Shown: positions 1-11,768, counted from the first letter of the stretch. The stretch: 40,366 bases of DNA from Utricularia gibba (GCA_002189035.1 NEEC01000257.1:1-40366), one strand, 5' to 3'. Translations and numbers: made by a program. The notes: generated from the sequence alone by a model not told the origin.

Positions 1-619
1 AAAGTGATGTATTTATTATCGTTCGGTTTTCGGGGCTGCCTACATGGTTTTCAAGGAACCGCTTCTCGTTTGGCGGCCAGTCTCGCTGGGAACTTGGTCC
101 TTGACCCGATTCTGTATGGCTCATGAGGTCAACTGGATGCAAATCGATTAAAAAAAATGATCCATTTGTTTAAATTATGATGTCACGTGCACCCACATGA
201 TTTTTCAACAACTTACTTTATACTTGAGAAGGCGGTCTTTGGGGCACTTGGAACCGGAAAAAGATCAGCTTAGGCCTTGGCCAAAGTAAGTTGTAGCCCG
301 GCAAAGAAAGTGATGTATTTATTAACGTTCGGTTTTCGGTGTTGCCTACATGGTTTTTCAAGGAACAGCTTCTCGTTTTGTGGCGGCCAGTCTCGCTAGG
401 AACTTGGTCCGGGCCCGCGATTCTTTATGGCTCATGAGGACAAAAGGATGCAAATCGATGAATACAATGTTGCATTTGTTTAAATTGCGATATCACGTGC
501 ACCCCACATGATTTTTCAACAACTTACTTTATACTTGAGCAGGCGGTCTTTGGGTGCACCTGGAACGGGACAAAGGTAAGGTTTGGCTTGCACCGAGAGT
601 TAGTTGTAGTCCGGCAAAT
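1..619 (+). repeat. Alpha1-beta dimer at the window start
   Basis: An alpha1 monomer (1-306) is followed by a beta monomer (307-619). The alpha copy is short by several single-base losses, for example TCGTTTGGCGG where other copies read TCGTTTTGTGGCGG, and it begins exactly at the AAAGTGATG unit start. The array evidently continues to the left. Confidence 0.9.
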
Positions 620-1848
620 AAAGTGATGTATTTATTATCGTTCGGTTTTCGGGGGCTGCCTACATGGTTTTTCAAGGAACCGCTTCTCGTTTTGTGGCGG
701 CCAGTCTCGCTGGGAACTTGGTCCTTGACCCGATTCTGTATGGCTCATGAGGTCAACTGGATGCAAATCGATTAAAAAAAATGATCATTTGTTTAAATTA
801 CGATGTCACGTGCACCCCACATGATTTTTTCAACAACTACTTATACATGAGGAGGCGGTCTTGGGGGCACTTGGAACCGGAAAAAGATCAGCTTAGGCCT
901 TGGCCCAAAGTAAGTTGTAGCCGGCAAAGAAAGTGATGTATTTATTAACGTTCGGTTTTCGGTGTTGCCTACATGGTTTTTCAAGGAACAGCTTCTCGTT
1001 TTGTGGCGGCCAGTCTCGCTAGGAACTTGGTCCGGGCCCGCGATTCTTTATGGCTCATGAGGACAAAAGGATGCAAATCGATGAATACAATGTTGCATTT
1101 GTTTAAATTGATATCACGTGCACCCCACATGATTTTTTCAACAACTTACTTTATACTTGAGCAGGCGGTCTTTGGGTGCACCTGGAACGGGACAAAGGTA
1201 AGGTTTGGCTTGCACCGAGAGTTAGTTGTAGTCCGGCAAATAAAGTGATGTATTTATTATCGTTCGGTTTTCGGGGGCTGCCTACATGGTTTTTCAAGGA
1301 ACCGCTTCTCGTTTGTGGCAGTCTCGCTGGGAACTTGGTCCTTGACCCGATTCTGTATGGCTCATGAGGTCAACTGGATGCAAATCGATTAAAAAAAATG
1401 ATCATTTGTTTAAATTACGATGTCACGTGCACCCCACATGATTTTTTTAACAAACTTTATACTTGAGAGGCGGTCTTGGGGGGCACTTGGAACCGGAAAA
1501 AGATCAGCTTAGGCCTTGGCCCAAAGTAAGTTGTAGCCCGGCAAAGAAAGTGATGTATTTATTAACGTTCGGTTTTCGGTGTTGCCTACATGGTTTTTCA
1601 AGGAACAGCTTCTCGTTTTGTGGCGCCAGTCTCGCTAGGAACTTGGTCCGGGCCCGCGATTCTTTATGGCTCATGAGGACAAAAGGATGCAAATCGATGA
1701 AATACAATGTTGCATTTGTTTAATTGCGATATCACGTGCACCCACATGATTTTTTCAACATTACTTTATACTTGAGAGGCGGTCTTTGGGTGCACTTGGA
1801 ACGGAAAAGGTAGGTTTGGCTTGCAAAGTAAGTTGTAGTCCGGCAAAT
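620..1848 (+). repeat. Two alpha2-beta dimers
   Basis: Monomers start at 620 (alpha2), 930 (beta), 1242 (alpha2) and 1547 (beta). Both alpha copies have TTACGATGTC. The copy at 620 has ATACATGAGGAGG and the copy at 1242 has the T-run followed by AAC. The beta copy at 1547 is only 302 bp and reads CACTTGGAACGGAAAAGGTAGG then GCAAAGTAAG, a 3' end intermediate between beta and alpha. No hybrid monomer is inserted here, so alpha2 can occur in the plain dimer register. Confidence 0.85.
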
Positions 1849-4542
1849 AAAGTGATGTATTTATTATCGTTCGGTTTTCGGGGGCTGCCTACATGGTTTT
1901 TCAAGGAACCGCTTCTCGTTTTGTGGCGGCCAGTCTCGCTGGGAACTTGGTCCTTGACCCCGATTCTGTATGGCTCATGAGGTCAACTGGATGCAAATCG
2001 ATTAAAAAAATGATCCATTTGTTTAAATTATGATGTCACGTGCACCCCACATGATTTTTTCAACAACTTACTTTATACTTGAGAAGGCGGTCTTTGGGTG
2101 CACTTGGAACCGGAAAAAGATCAGCTTAGGCCTTGGCCCAAAGTAAGTTGTAGCCCGGCAAAGAAAGTGATGTATTTATTAACGTTCGGTTTTCGGTGTT
2201 GCCTAATGGTTTTTCAAGGAACAGCTTCTCGTTTTGTGGCGGCCAGTCTCGCTAGGAACTTGGTCCGGGCCCGCGATTCTTTATGGCTCATGAGGACAAA
2301 AGGATGCAAATCGATGAATACAATGTTGCATTTGTTTAAATTGCGATATCACGTGCACCCCACATGATTTTTTCAACAACTTACTTTATACTTGAGCAGG
2401 CGGTCTTTGGGTGCACCTGGAACGGGACAAAGGTAAGGTTTGGCTTGCCCGAGAGTTAGTTGTAGTCCGGCAAATAAAGTGATGTATTTATTATCGTTCG
2501 GTTTTCGGGGGTGCCTACATGGTTTTTCAAGGAACCGCTTCTCGTTTTGTGGCGGCCAGTCTCGCTGGGAACTTGGTCCTTGACCCCGATTCTGTATGGC
2601 TCATGAGGTCAACTGGATGCAAATCGATTAAAAAAATGATCCATTTGTTTAAATTATGATGTCACGTGCACCCCACATGATTTTTTCAACAACTTACTTT
2701 ATACTTGAGAAGGCGGTCTTGGGTGCACTTGGAACCGGAAAAAGATCAGCTTAGGCCTTGGCCCAAAGTAAGTTGTAGCCCGGCAAAGAAAGTGATGTAT
2801 TTATTAACGTTCGGTTTTCGGTGTTGCCTACATGGTTTTTCAAGGAACAGCTTCTCGTTTTGTGGCGGCCAGTCTCGCTAGGAACTTGGTCCGGGCCCGC
2901 GATTCTTTATGGCTCATGAGGACAAAAGGATGCAAATCGATGAATACAATGTTGCATTTGTTTAAATTGCGATATCACGTGCACCCCACATGATTTTTTC
3001 AACAACTTACTTTATACTTGAGCAGGCGGTCTTTGGGTGCACCTGGAACGGGACAAAGGTAAGGTTTGGCTTGCACGAGAGTTAGTTGTAGTCCGGCAAA
3101 TAAAGTGATGTATTTATTATCGTTCGGTTTTCGGGGCTGCCTACATGGTTTTTCAAGGAACCGCTTCTCGTTTTGTGGCGGCCAGTCTCGCTGGGAACTT
3201 GGTCCTTGACCCCGATTCTGTATGGCTCATGAGGTCAACTGGATGCAAATCGATTAAAAAAAATGATCATTTGTTTAAATTATGATGTCACGTGCACCCC
3301 ACATGATTTTTTCAACAACTACTTTATACTTGAGAAGGCGGTCTTTGGGTGCACTTGGAACCGGAAAAAGATCAGCTTAGGCCTTGGCCCAAAGTAAGTT
3401 GTAGCCGGCAAAGAAAGTGATGTATTTATTAACGTTCGGTTTTCGGTGTTGCCTACATGGTTTTTCAAGGAACAGCTTCTCGTTTTGTGGCGGCCAGTCT
3501 CGCTAGGAACTTGGTCCGGGCCGCGATTCTTTATGGCTCATGAGGACAAAAGGATGCAAATCGATGAATACAATGTTGCATTTGTTTAAATTGCGATATC
3601 ACGTGCACCCACATGATTTTTTCAACAACTTACTTTATACTTGAGCAGGCGGTCTTGGGTGCACCTGGAACGGGACAAAGGTAAGGTTTGGCTTGCACGA
3701 GAGTTAGTTGTAGTCCGGCAAATAAAGTGATGTATTTATTATCGTTCGGTTTTCGGGGGCTGCCTACATGGTTTTTCAAGGAACCGCTTCTCGTTTGTGG
3801 CGGCCAGTCTCGCTGGGAACTTGGTCCTTGACCCCGATTCTGTATGGCTCATGAGGTCAACTGGATGCAAATCGATTAAAAAAAAATGATCCATTTGTTT
3901 AAATTATGATGTCACGTGCACCCCACATGATTTTTTTCAACAACTTACTTTATACTGAGAAGGCGGTCTTGGGTGCACTTGGAACCGGAAAAAGATCAGC
4001 TTAGGCCTTGGCCCAAAGTAAGTTGTAGCCCGGCAAAGAAAGTGATGTATTTATTAACGTTCGGTTTTCGGTGTTGCCTACATGGTTTTTCAAGGAACAG
4101 CTTCTCGTTTTGTGGCGGCCAGTCTCGCTAGGAACTTGGTCCGGGCCCGCGATTCTTTATGGCTCATGAGGACAAAAGGATGCAAATCGATGAATACAAT
4201 GTTGCATTTGTTTAAATTGCGATATCACGTGCACCCCACATGATTTTTTCAACAACTTACTTTATACTTGAGCAGGCGGTCTTTGGGTGCACCTGGAACG
4301 GGACAAAGGTAAGGTTTGGCTTGCACGAGAGTTAGTTGTAGTCCGGCAAATAAAGTGATGTATTTATTATCGTTCGGTTTTCGGGGGCTGCCTACATGGT
4401 TTTTCAAGGAACCGCTTCTCGTTTTGTGGCGGCCAGTCTCGCTGGGAACTTGGTCCTTGACCCGATTCTGTATGGCTCATGAGGTCAACTGGATGCAAAT
4501 CGATTAAAAAAAATGATCCATTTGTTTAAATTATGATGTCAC

Positions 4543-4606
4543 GTGCACCCCACATGATTTTTTCAACAACTTACTTTATACTTGAGAAGGCGGTCTTTGG
4601 GTGCAC
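4543..4606. repeat. Dyad symmetry GTGCACCC / GGGTGCAC within alpha1
   Basis: GTGCACCC (4543-4550) and its exact reverse complement GGGTGCAC (4599-4606) are 48 bp apart in this alpha1 copy. The pair recurs in most alpha1 and beta monomers, for example at 497-504 and 552-559 in the beta copy starting at 307. The left arm overlaps the CACGTG palindrome. In alpha2 the right arm reads GGGGGGCAC and the pairing is lost. Whether a cruciform or hairpin forms is inference. Confidence 0.6.
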
Positions 4607-4646
4607 TTGGAACCGGAAAAAGATCAGCTTAGGCCTTGGCCCAAAG
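4595..4646. repeat. Overlapping dyad CTTTGGG / CCCAAAG within alpha
   Basis: CTTTGGG (4595-4601) is the reverse complement of CCCAAAG (4640-4646) in the same alpha copy, leaving a loop of 38 bp that contains AAAGATCAGC and AGGCCT. It shares the GGG with the other dyad ending at 4606, so the two stems could not form together. Beta lacks the CCCAAAG arm. Only a 7 bp match is seen, so chance cannot be excluded. Confidence 0.45.
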
Positions 4647-4666
4647 TAAGTTGTAGCCCGGCAAAG

Positions 4667-4979
4667 AAAGTGATGTATTTATTAACGTTCGGTTTTCGGT
4701 GTTGCCTACATGGTTTTTCAAGGAACAGCTTCTCGTTTTGTGGCGGCCAGTCTCGCTAGGAACTTGGTCCGGGCCCGCGATTCTTTATGGCTCATGAGGA
4801 CAAAAGGATGCAAATCGATGAATACAATGTTGCATTTGTTTAAATTGCGATATCACGTGCACCCCACATGATTTTTTCAACAACTTACTTTATACTTGAG
4901 CAGGCGGTCTTTGGGTGCACCTGGAACGGGACAAAGGTAAGGTTTGGCTTGCACGAGAGTTAGTTGTAGTCCGGCAAAT
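4667..4979 (+). repeat. Representative beta monomer (313 bp)
   Basis: This is a clean copy of the beta class. It carries ATTAACG, GGTGTTGCC, GAACAGC, CTAGGAAC, CCGGGCCCGCGATTCTTT, GACAAAAGG, GATGAATACAATGTTGC, TTGCGATATCAC, GAGCAGG, CACCTGGAACGGGACAAAGG, TTGCACGAGAGTTAG and a 3' end of GCAAATAAAG. Beta is roughly 15% different from alpha by eye, most densely in the middle (around GTCAACTGG versus GACAAAAGG) and the last 70 bp. GGGCCC and GATATC occur in beta and not in alpha, which gives simple landmarks for monomer order. Every junction I checked runs alpha 3' end to beta 5' end or beta 3' end to alpha 5' end, except the one at 19523. Confidence 0.93.
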
Positions 4980-7900
4980 AAAGTGATGTATTTATTATCG
5001 TTCGGTTTTCGGGGGCTGCCTACATGGTTTTTCAAGGAACCGCTTCTCGTTTTGTGGCGGCCAGTCTCGCTGGGAACTTGGTCCTTGACCCGATTCTGTA
5101 TGGCTCATGAGGTCAACTGGATGCAAATCGATTAAAAAAAATGATCCATTTGTTTAAATTATGATGTCACGTGCACCCACATGATTTTTTAACAACTTAC
5201 TTTATACTTGAGAAGGCGGTCTTTGGGGGCACTTGGAACCGGAAAAAGATCAGCTTAGGCCTTGGCCCAAAGTAAGTTGTAGCCCGGCAAAGAAAGTGAT
5301 GTATTTATTAACGTTCGGTTTTCGGTGTTGCCTACATGGTTTTTCAAGGAACAGCTTCTCGTTTTGTGGCGGCCAGTCTCGCTAGGAACTTGGTCCGGGC
5401 CCGCGATTCTTTATGGCTCATGAGGACAAAAGGATGCAAATCGATGAATACAATGTTGCATTTGTTTAAATTGCGATATCACGTGCACCCCACATGATTT
5501 TTTCAACAACTTACTTTATACTTGAGCAGGCGGTCTTTGGGTGCACCTGGAACGGGACAAAGGTAAGGTTTGGCTTGCACCGAGAGTTAGTTGTAGTCCG
5601 GCAAATAAAGTGATGTATTTATTATCGTTCGGTTTTCGGGGGCTGCCTACATGGTTTTTCAAGGAACCGCTTCTCGTTTGTGGCGGCCAGTCTCGCTGGG
5701 AACTTGGTCCTTGACCCCGATTCTGTATGGCTCATGAGGTCAACTGGATGCAAATCGATTAAAAAAATGATCATTTGTTTAAATTATGATGTCACGTGCA
5801 CCCACATGATTTTTTCAACAACTACTTTATACTGAGAAGGCGGTCTTGGGGCACTTGGAACCGGAAAAAGATCAGCTTAGGCCTTGGCCCAAAGTAAGTT
5901 GTAGCCCGGCAAAGAAAGTGATGTATTTATTAACGTTCGGTTTTCGGTGTTGCCTACATGGTTTTTCAAGGAACAGCTTCTCGTTTTGTGGCGGCCAGTC
6001 TCGCTAGGAACTTGGTCCGGCCCGCGATTCTTTATGGCTCATGAGGACAAAAGGATGCAAATCGATGAATACAATTTGCATTTGTTTAAATTGCGATATC
6101 ACGTGCACCCACATGATTTTTTCAACAACTTACTTTATACTTGAGAGGCGGTCTTTGGGTGCACCTGGAACGGACAAAGGTAGGTTTGGCTTGCAAAGTT
6201 AGTTGTAGTCCGGCAAATAAAGTGATGTATTTATTATCGTTCGTTTTCGGGGGCTGCCTACATGGTTTTTCAAGGAACCGCTTCTCGTTTGTGGCGGCCA
6301 GTCTCGCTGGGAACTTGGTCCTTGACCCCGATTCTGTATGGCTCATGAGGTCAACTGGATGCAAATCGATTAAAAAAAATGATCCATTTGTTTAAATTAT
6401 GATGTCACGTGCACCCCACATGATTTTTTCAACAACTTACTTTATACTTGAGAAGGCGGTCTTTGGGTGCACTTGGAACCGGAAAAAGATCAGCTTAGGC
6501 CTTGGCCCAAAGTAAGTTGTAGCCCGGCAAAGAAAGTGATGTATTTATTAACGTTCGGTTTTCGGTGTTGCCTACATGGTTTTTCAAGGAACAGCTTCTC
6601 GTTTTGTGGCGCCAGTCTCGCTAGGAACTTGGTCCGGCCCGCGATTCTTTATGGCTCATGAGGACAAAAGGATGCAAATCGATGAAACAATGTTGCATTT
6701 GTTTAAATTGCGATATCACGTGCACCCACATGATTTTTTCAACAACTTACTTTATACTTGAGAGGCGGTCTTGGGTGCACTGGAACGGAAAAGGTAGGTT
6801 TGGCTTGCAAGTTAGTTGTAGTCCGGCAAATAAAGTGATGTATTTATTATCGTTCGGTTTTCGGGGCTGCCTACATGGTTTTTCAAGGAACCGCTTCTCG
6901 TTTTGTGGCGGCCAGTCTCGCTGGAACTTGGTCCTTGACCCCGATTCTGTATGGCTCATGAGGTCAACTGGATGCAAATCGATTAAAAAAAATGATCCAT
7001 TTGTTTAAATTATGATGTCACGTGCACCCACATGATTTTTTAACAACTACTTTATACTTGAGAAGGCGGTCTTTGGGTGCACTTGGAACCGGAAAAAGAT
7101 CAGCTTAGGCCTTGGCCCAAAGTAAGTTGTAGCCCGGCAAAGAAAGTGATGTATTTATTAACGTTCGGTTTTCGGTGTTGCCTACATGGTTTTTCAAGGA
7201 ACAGCTTCTCGTTTTGTGGCGGCCAGTCTCGCTAGGAACTTGGTCCGGGCCCGCGATTCTTTATGGCTCATGAGGACAAAAGGATGCAAATCGATGAATA
7301 CAATGTTGCATTTGTTTAAATTGCGATATCACGTGCACCCCACATGATTTTTCAACAACTTACTTTATACTTGAGCAGGCGGTCTTTGGGTGCACTGGAA
7401 CGGAAAAGGTAAGGTTTGGCTTGCAAAGTTAGTTGTAGTCCGGCAAATAAAGTGATGTATTTATTATCGTTCGGTTTTCGGGGGCCTACATGGTTTTTCA
7501 AGGAACCGCTTCTCGTTTTGGCGGCCAGTCTCGCTGGGAACTTGGTCCTTGACCCCGATTCTGTATGGCTCATGAGGTCAACTGGATGCAAATCGATTAA
7601 AAAAATGATCCATTTGTTTAAATTATGATGTCACGTGCACCCACATGATTTTTTCAACAACTTACTTATACTTGAGAAGGCGGTCTTTGGGTGCACTTGG
7701 AACCGGAAAAAGATCAGCTTAGGCCTTGGCCCAAAGTAAGTTGTAGCCCGGCAAAGAAAGTGATGTATTTATTAACGTTCGGTTTTCGGTGTTGCCTACA
7801 TGGTTTTTCAAGGAACAGCTTCTCGTTTTGTGGCGGCCAGTCTCGCTAGGAACTTGGTCCGGGCCCGCGATTCTTTATGGCTCATGAGGAAAAGGATGCA

Positions 7901-10900
7901 AATCGATGAATACAATGTTGCATTTGTTTAAATTGCGATATCACGTGCACCCCACATGATTTTTTCAACAACTTACTTTATACTTGAGAGGCGGTCTTTG
8001 GGTGCACCTGGAACGGGACAAAGGTAAGGTTTGGCTTGCACGAGAGTTAGTTGTAGTCCGGCAAATAAAGTGATGTATTTATTATCGTTCGGTTTTCGGG
8101 GCTGCCTACATGGTTTTTCAAGGAACCGCTTCTCGTTTTGTGGCGGCCAGTCTCGCTGGGAACTTGGTCCTTGACCCCGATTCTGTATGGCTCATGAGGT
8201 CAACTGGATGCAAATCGATTAAAAAAAATGATCATTTGTTTAAATTATGATGTCACGTGCACCCACATGATTTTTTCAACAACTTACTTTATACTTGAGA
8301 AGGCGGTCTTTGGGTGCACTTGGAACCGGAAAAAGATCAGCTTAGGCCTTGGCCCAAAGTAAGTTGTAGCCCGGCAAAGAAAGTGATGTATTTATTAACG
8401 TTCGGTTTTCGTGTTGCCTACATGGTTTTTCAAGGAACAGCTTCTCGTTTTGTGGCGGCCAGTCTCGCTAGGAACTTGGTCCGGGCCCGCGATTCTTTAT
8501 GGCTCATGAGGACAAAAGGATGCAAATCGATGAATACAATGTTGCATTTGTTTAAATTGCGATATCACGTGCACCCCACATGATTTTTTCAACAACTTAC
8601 TTTATACTTGAGCAGGCGGTCTTTGGGTGCACCGGAACGGACAAAGTAAGTTTGGCTTGCCAAGTTAGTTGTAGTCCGGCAAATAAAGTGATGTATTTAT
8701 TATCGTTCGGTTTTCGGGGGCTGCCTACATGGTTTTTCAAGGAACCGCTTCTCGTTTTGTGGCGGCCAGTCTCGCTGGGAACTTGGTCCTTGATTCTGTA
8801 TGGCTCATGAGGTCAACTGGATGCAAATCGATTAAAAAAAATGATCATTTGTTTAAATTATGATGTCACGTGCACCCACATGATTTTTTCAACAACTTAC
8901 TTTATACTTGAGAAGGCGGTCTTTGGGTGCACTTGGAACCGGAAAAAGATCAGCTTAGGCCTTGGCCCAAAGTAAGTTGTAGCCGGCAAAGAAAGTGATG
9001 TATTTATTAACGTTCGGTTTTCGGTGTTGCCTACATGGTTTTTCAAGGAACAGCTTCTCGTTTTGTGGCGGCCAGTCTCGCTAGGAACTTGGTCCGGGCC
9101 CGATTCTTATGGCTCATGAGGAAAAAGGATGCAAATCGATGAATACAATGTTGCATTTGTTTAAATTGCGATATCACGTGCACCCACATGATTTTTTCAA
9201 CAACTTACTTTATACTTGAGCAGGCGGTCTTTGGGTGCACTGGAACGGGACAAAGGTAAGGTTTGGCTTGCACGAGAGTTAGTTGTAGTCCGGCAAATAA
9301 AGTGATGTATTTATTATCGTTCGGTTTTCGGGGGCTGCCTACATGGTTTTTCAAGGAACCGCTTCTCGTTTTGGCGGCCAGTCTCGCTGGGAACTTGGTC
9401 CTTGACCCCGATTCTGTATGGCTCATGAGGTCAACTGGATGCAAATCGATTAAAAAAATGATCATTTGTTTAAATTATGATGTCACGTGCACCCCATGAT
9501 TTTTTCAACAACTTACTTTATACTTGAGAAGGCGGTCTTTGGGTGCACTTGGAACCGGAAAAAGATCAGCTTAGGCCTTGGCCCAAAGTAAGTTGTAGCC
9601 CGGCAAAGAAAGTGATGTATTTATTAACGTTCGGTTTTCGGTGTTGCCTACATGGTTTTTCAAGGAACAGCTTCTCGTTTTGTGGCGGCCAGTCTCGCTA
9701 GGAACTTGGTCCGGGCCCGCGATTCTTTATGGCTCATGAGGACAAAAGGATGCAAATCGATGAATACAATGTTGCATTTGTTTAAATTGCGATATCACGT
9801 GCACCCCATGATTTTTTCAACAACTTACTTTATACTTGAGCAGGCGGTCTTTGGGTGCACTGGAACGGACAAAGGTAAGGTTTGGCTTGCACGAAGTTAG
9901 TTGTAGTCCGGCAAATAAAGTGATGTATTTATTATCGTTCGGTTTCGGGGGCTGCCTACATGGTTTTTCAAGGAACCGCTTCTCGTTTTGTGGCGGCCAG
10001 TCTCGCTGGGAACTTGGTCCTTGACCCCGATTCTGTATGGCTCATGAGGTCAACTGGATGCAAATCGATTAAAAAAAATGATCCATTTGTTTAAATTATG
10101 ATGTCACGTGCACCCCACATGATTTTTTCAACAACTTACTTTATACTTGAGAGGCGGTCTTTGGGTGCACTTGGAACCGGAAAAAGATCAGCTTAGGCCT
10201 TGGCCCAAAGTAAGTTGTAGCCCGGCAAAGAAAGTGATGTATTTATTAACGTTCGGTTTTCGGTGTTGCCTACATGGTTTTTCAAGGAACAGCTTCTCGT
10301 TTTGTGGCGGCCAGTCTCGCTAGGAACTTGGTCCGGCCCGCGATTCTTTATGGCTCATGAGGACAAAAGGATGCAAATCGATGAATAAATGTTGCATTTG
10401 TTTAAATTGCGATATCACGTGCACCCCACATGATTTTTTCAACAACTTACTTTATACTTGAGAGGCGGTCTTTGGGTGCACTGGAACGGAAAAGGTAGGT
10501 TTGGCTTGCACCGAAGTTAGTTGTAGTCCGGCAAAAAAGTGATGTATTATTATCGTTCGGTTTTCGGGGGCTGCCTACATGGTTTTTCAAGGAACCGCTT
10601 CTCGTTTTGGCGGCCAGTCTCGCTGGGAACTTGGTCCTTGACCCGATTCTGTATGGCTCATGAGGTCAACTGGATGCAAATCGATTAAAAAAATGATCCA
10701 TTTGTTTAAATTATGATGTCACGTGCACCCACATGATTTTTTCAACAACTTACTTTATTGAGAGGCGGTCTTGGGCACTTGGAACCGGAAAAAGATCAGC
10801 TTAGGCCTTGGCCAAAGTAAGTTGTAGCCCGGCAAAGAAAGTGATGTATTTATTAACGTTCGGTTTTCGGTGTTGCCTACATGGTTTTTCAAGGAACAGC

Positions 10901-11768
10901 TTCTCGTTTTGTGGCGGCCAGTCTCGCTAGGAACTTGGTCCGGCCCGCGATTCTTTATGGCTCATGAGGACAAAAGGATGCAAATCGATGAATACAATGT
11001 TGCATTTGTTTAAATTGCGATATCACGTGCACCCACATGATTTTTTCAACAACTTACTTTATACTTGAGCAGGCGGTCTTGGGTGCACTGGAACGGGACA
11101 AAGGTAAGGTTTGGCTTGCCCGAGTTAGTTGTAGTCCGGCAAATAAAGTGATGTATTTATTATCGTTCGGTTTTCGGGGGCTGCCTACATGGTTTTTCAA
11201 GGAACCGCTTCTCGTTTTGTGGCGGCCAGTCTCGCTGGAACTTGGTCCTTGACCCGATTCTGTATGGCTCATGAGGTCAACTGGATGCAAATCGATTAAA
11301 AAAAATGATCCATTTGTTTAAATTATGATGTCACGTGCACCCCACATGATTTTTTCAACAACTTACTTTATACTTGAGAGGCGGTCTTGGGTGCACTTGG
11401 AACCGGAAAAAGATCAGCTTAGGCTTGGCCCAAAGTAAGTTGTAGCCCGGCAAAGAAAGTGATGTATTTATTAACGTTCGGTTTTCGGTGTTGCCTACAT
11501 GGTTTTTCAAGGAACAGCTTCTCGTTTTGTGGCGGCCAGTCTCGCTAGGAACTTGGTCCGGGCCCGCGATTCTTTATGGCTCATGAGGACAAAAGGATGC
11601 AAATCGATGAATACAATGTTGCATTTGTTTAAATTGCGATATCACGTGCACCCCACATGATTTTTTCAACAACTTACTTTATACTTGAGCAGGCGGTCTT
11701 TGGGTGCACCTGGAACGGGACAAAGGTAAGGTTTGGCTTGCACGAGAGTTAGTTGTAGTCCGGCAAAT

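Larger units (their letters stand above)
4352..4666 (+). repeat. Representative alpha1 monomer (315 bp)
   Basis: This is a clean copy of the alpha1 class. In order it carries ATTATCG, GGGGGCTGCC, GAACCGC, CTGGGAAC, CCTTGACCCG, GTCAACTGG, an A-run after ATCGATT, GATCCATTTG, TTATGATGTCAC, GAGAAGG, TTTGGGTGCACTTGG, CCGGAAAAAGATCAGC, GGCCTTGGCCCAAAG and a 3' end of GCAAAGAAAG. Each of these differs from beta or alpha2. The unit holds one ATCGAT and one CACGTG hexamer and lacks GATATC and GGGCCC. The class dominates 1849-11768, 28492-35375 and 38482-40049, always followed by beta. Confidence 0.93.
4352..4666 (+). repeat. Internal half-monomers of about 157 bp (ancient duplication)
   Basis: Two landmarks in the monomer recur at half-monomer spacing. 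TGATGTATTTATTA at 4356 is matched by TGATCCATTTGTTTA at 4514, an offset of 158, and the next unit's copy begins at 4671, an offset of 157. The CTACATGGTTTTTCAAGGAAC motif of the first half aligns with CCACATGATTTTTTCAACAAC in the second half, followed by a looser match of GGCGGCCAGTCTCGCTGGGAACTTGG with GGCGGTCTTTGGGTGCACTTGG. This suggests that the monomer arose by doubling of a unit near 157 bp, after which the halves diverged strongly. The alignment is by eye. Confidence 0.72.
1849..11768 (+). repeat. Sixteen consecutive alpha1-beta dimers
   Basis: Thirty-two monomers alternate alpha1 and beta without exception. Alpha1 starts are 1849, 2476, 3102, 3724, 4352, 4980, 5607, 6219, 6832, 7449, 8067, 8685, 9299, 9917, 10536 and 11145. 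Beta starts are 2164, 2789, 3414, 4039, 4667, 5293, 5915, 6533, 7143, 7757, 8380, 8992, 9609, 10231, 10838 and 11456. The mean dimer is 620 bp. Copies from 5915 to 11144 average about 308 bp per monomer, shorter than elsewhere, through many one- to three-base losses in runs such as GGGGG, CCCC, TTTT and CGCG. No class-changing substitution haplotype appears, so the block looks recently amplified. Confidence 0.93.

Noticed and set aside
4561-4600. TATA-like ACTTTATACTTGAG as a promoter
   Set aside because: It is present in every monomer of the array, with no initiator, gene or terminator following it. A short AT-rich match is expected by chance.
4352-4666. tRNA-derived or Pol III element (SINE)
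   Set aside because: I find no B-box match to GGTTCGANTCC, no paired A-box and no poly-A tail with target-site duplications. The A-run lies mid-monomer and units abut directly.
4667-4979. CENP-B box in beta (CTGGAACGGGA)
   Set aside because: It resembles the right side of the human box (TTGGAARCGGGA), but one base is missing between GGAA and CGGGA and the left half (TTCG) does not match, so the essential positions are not met.
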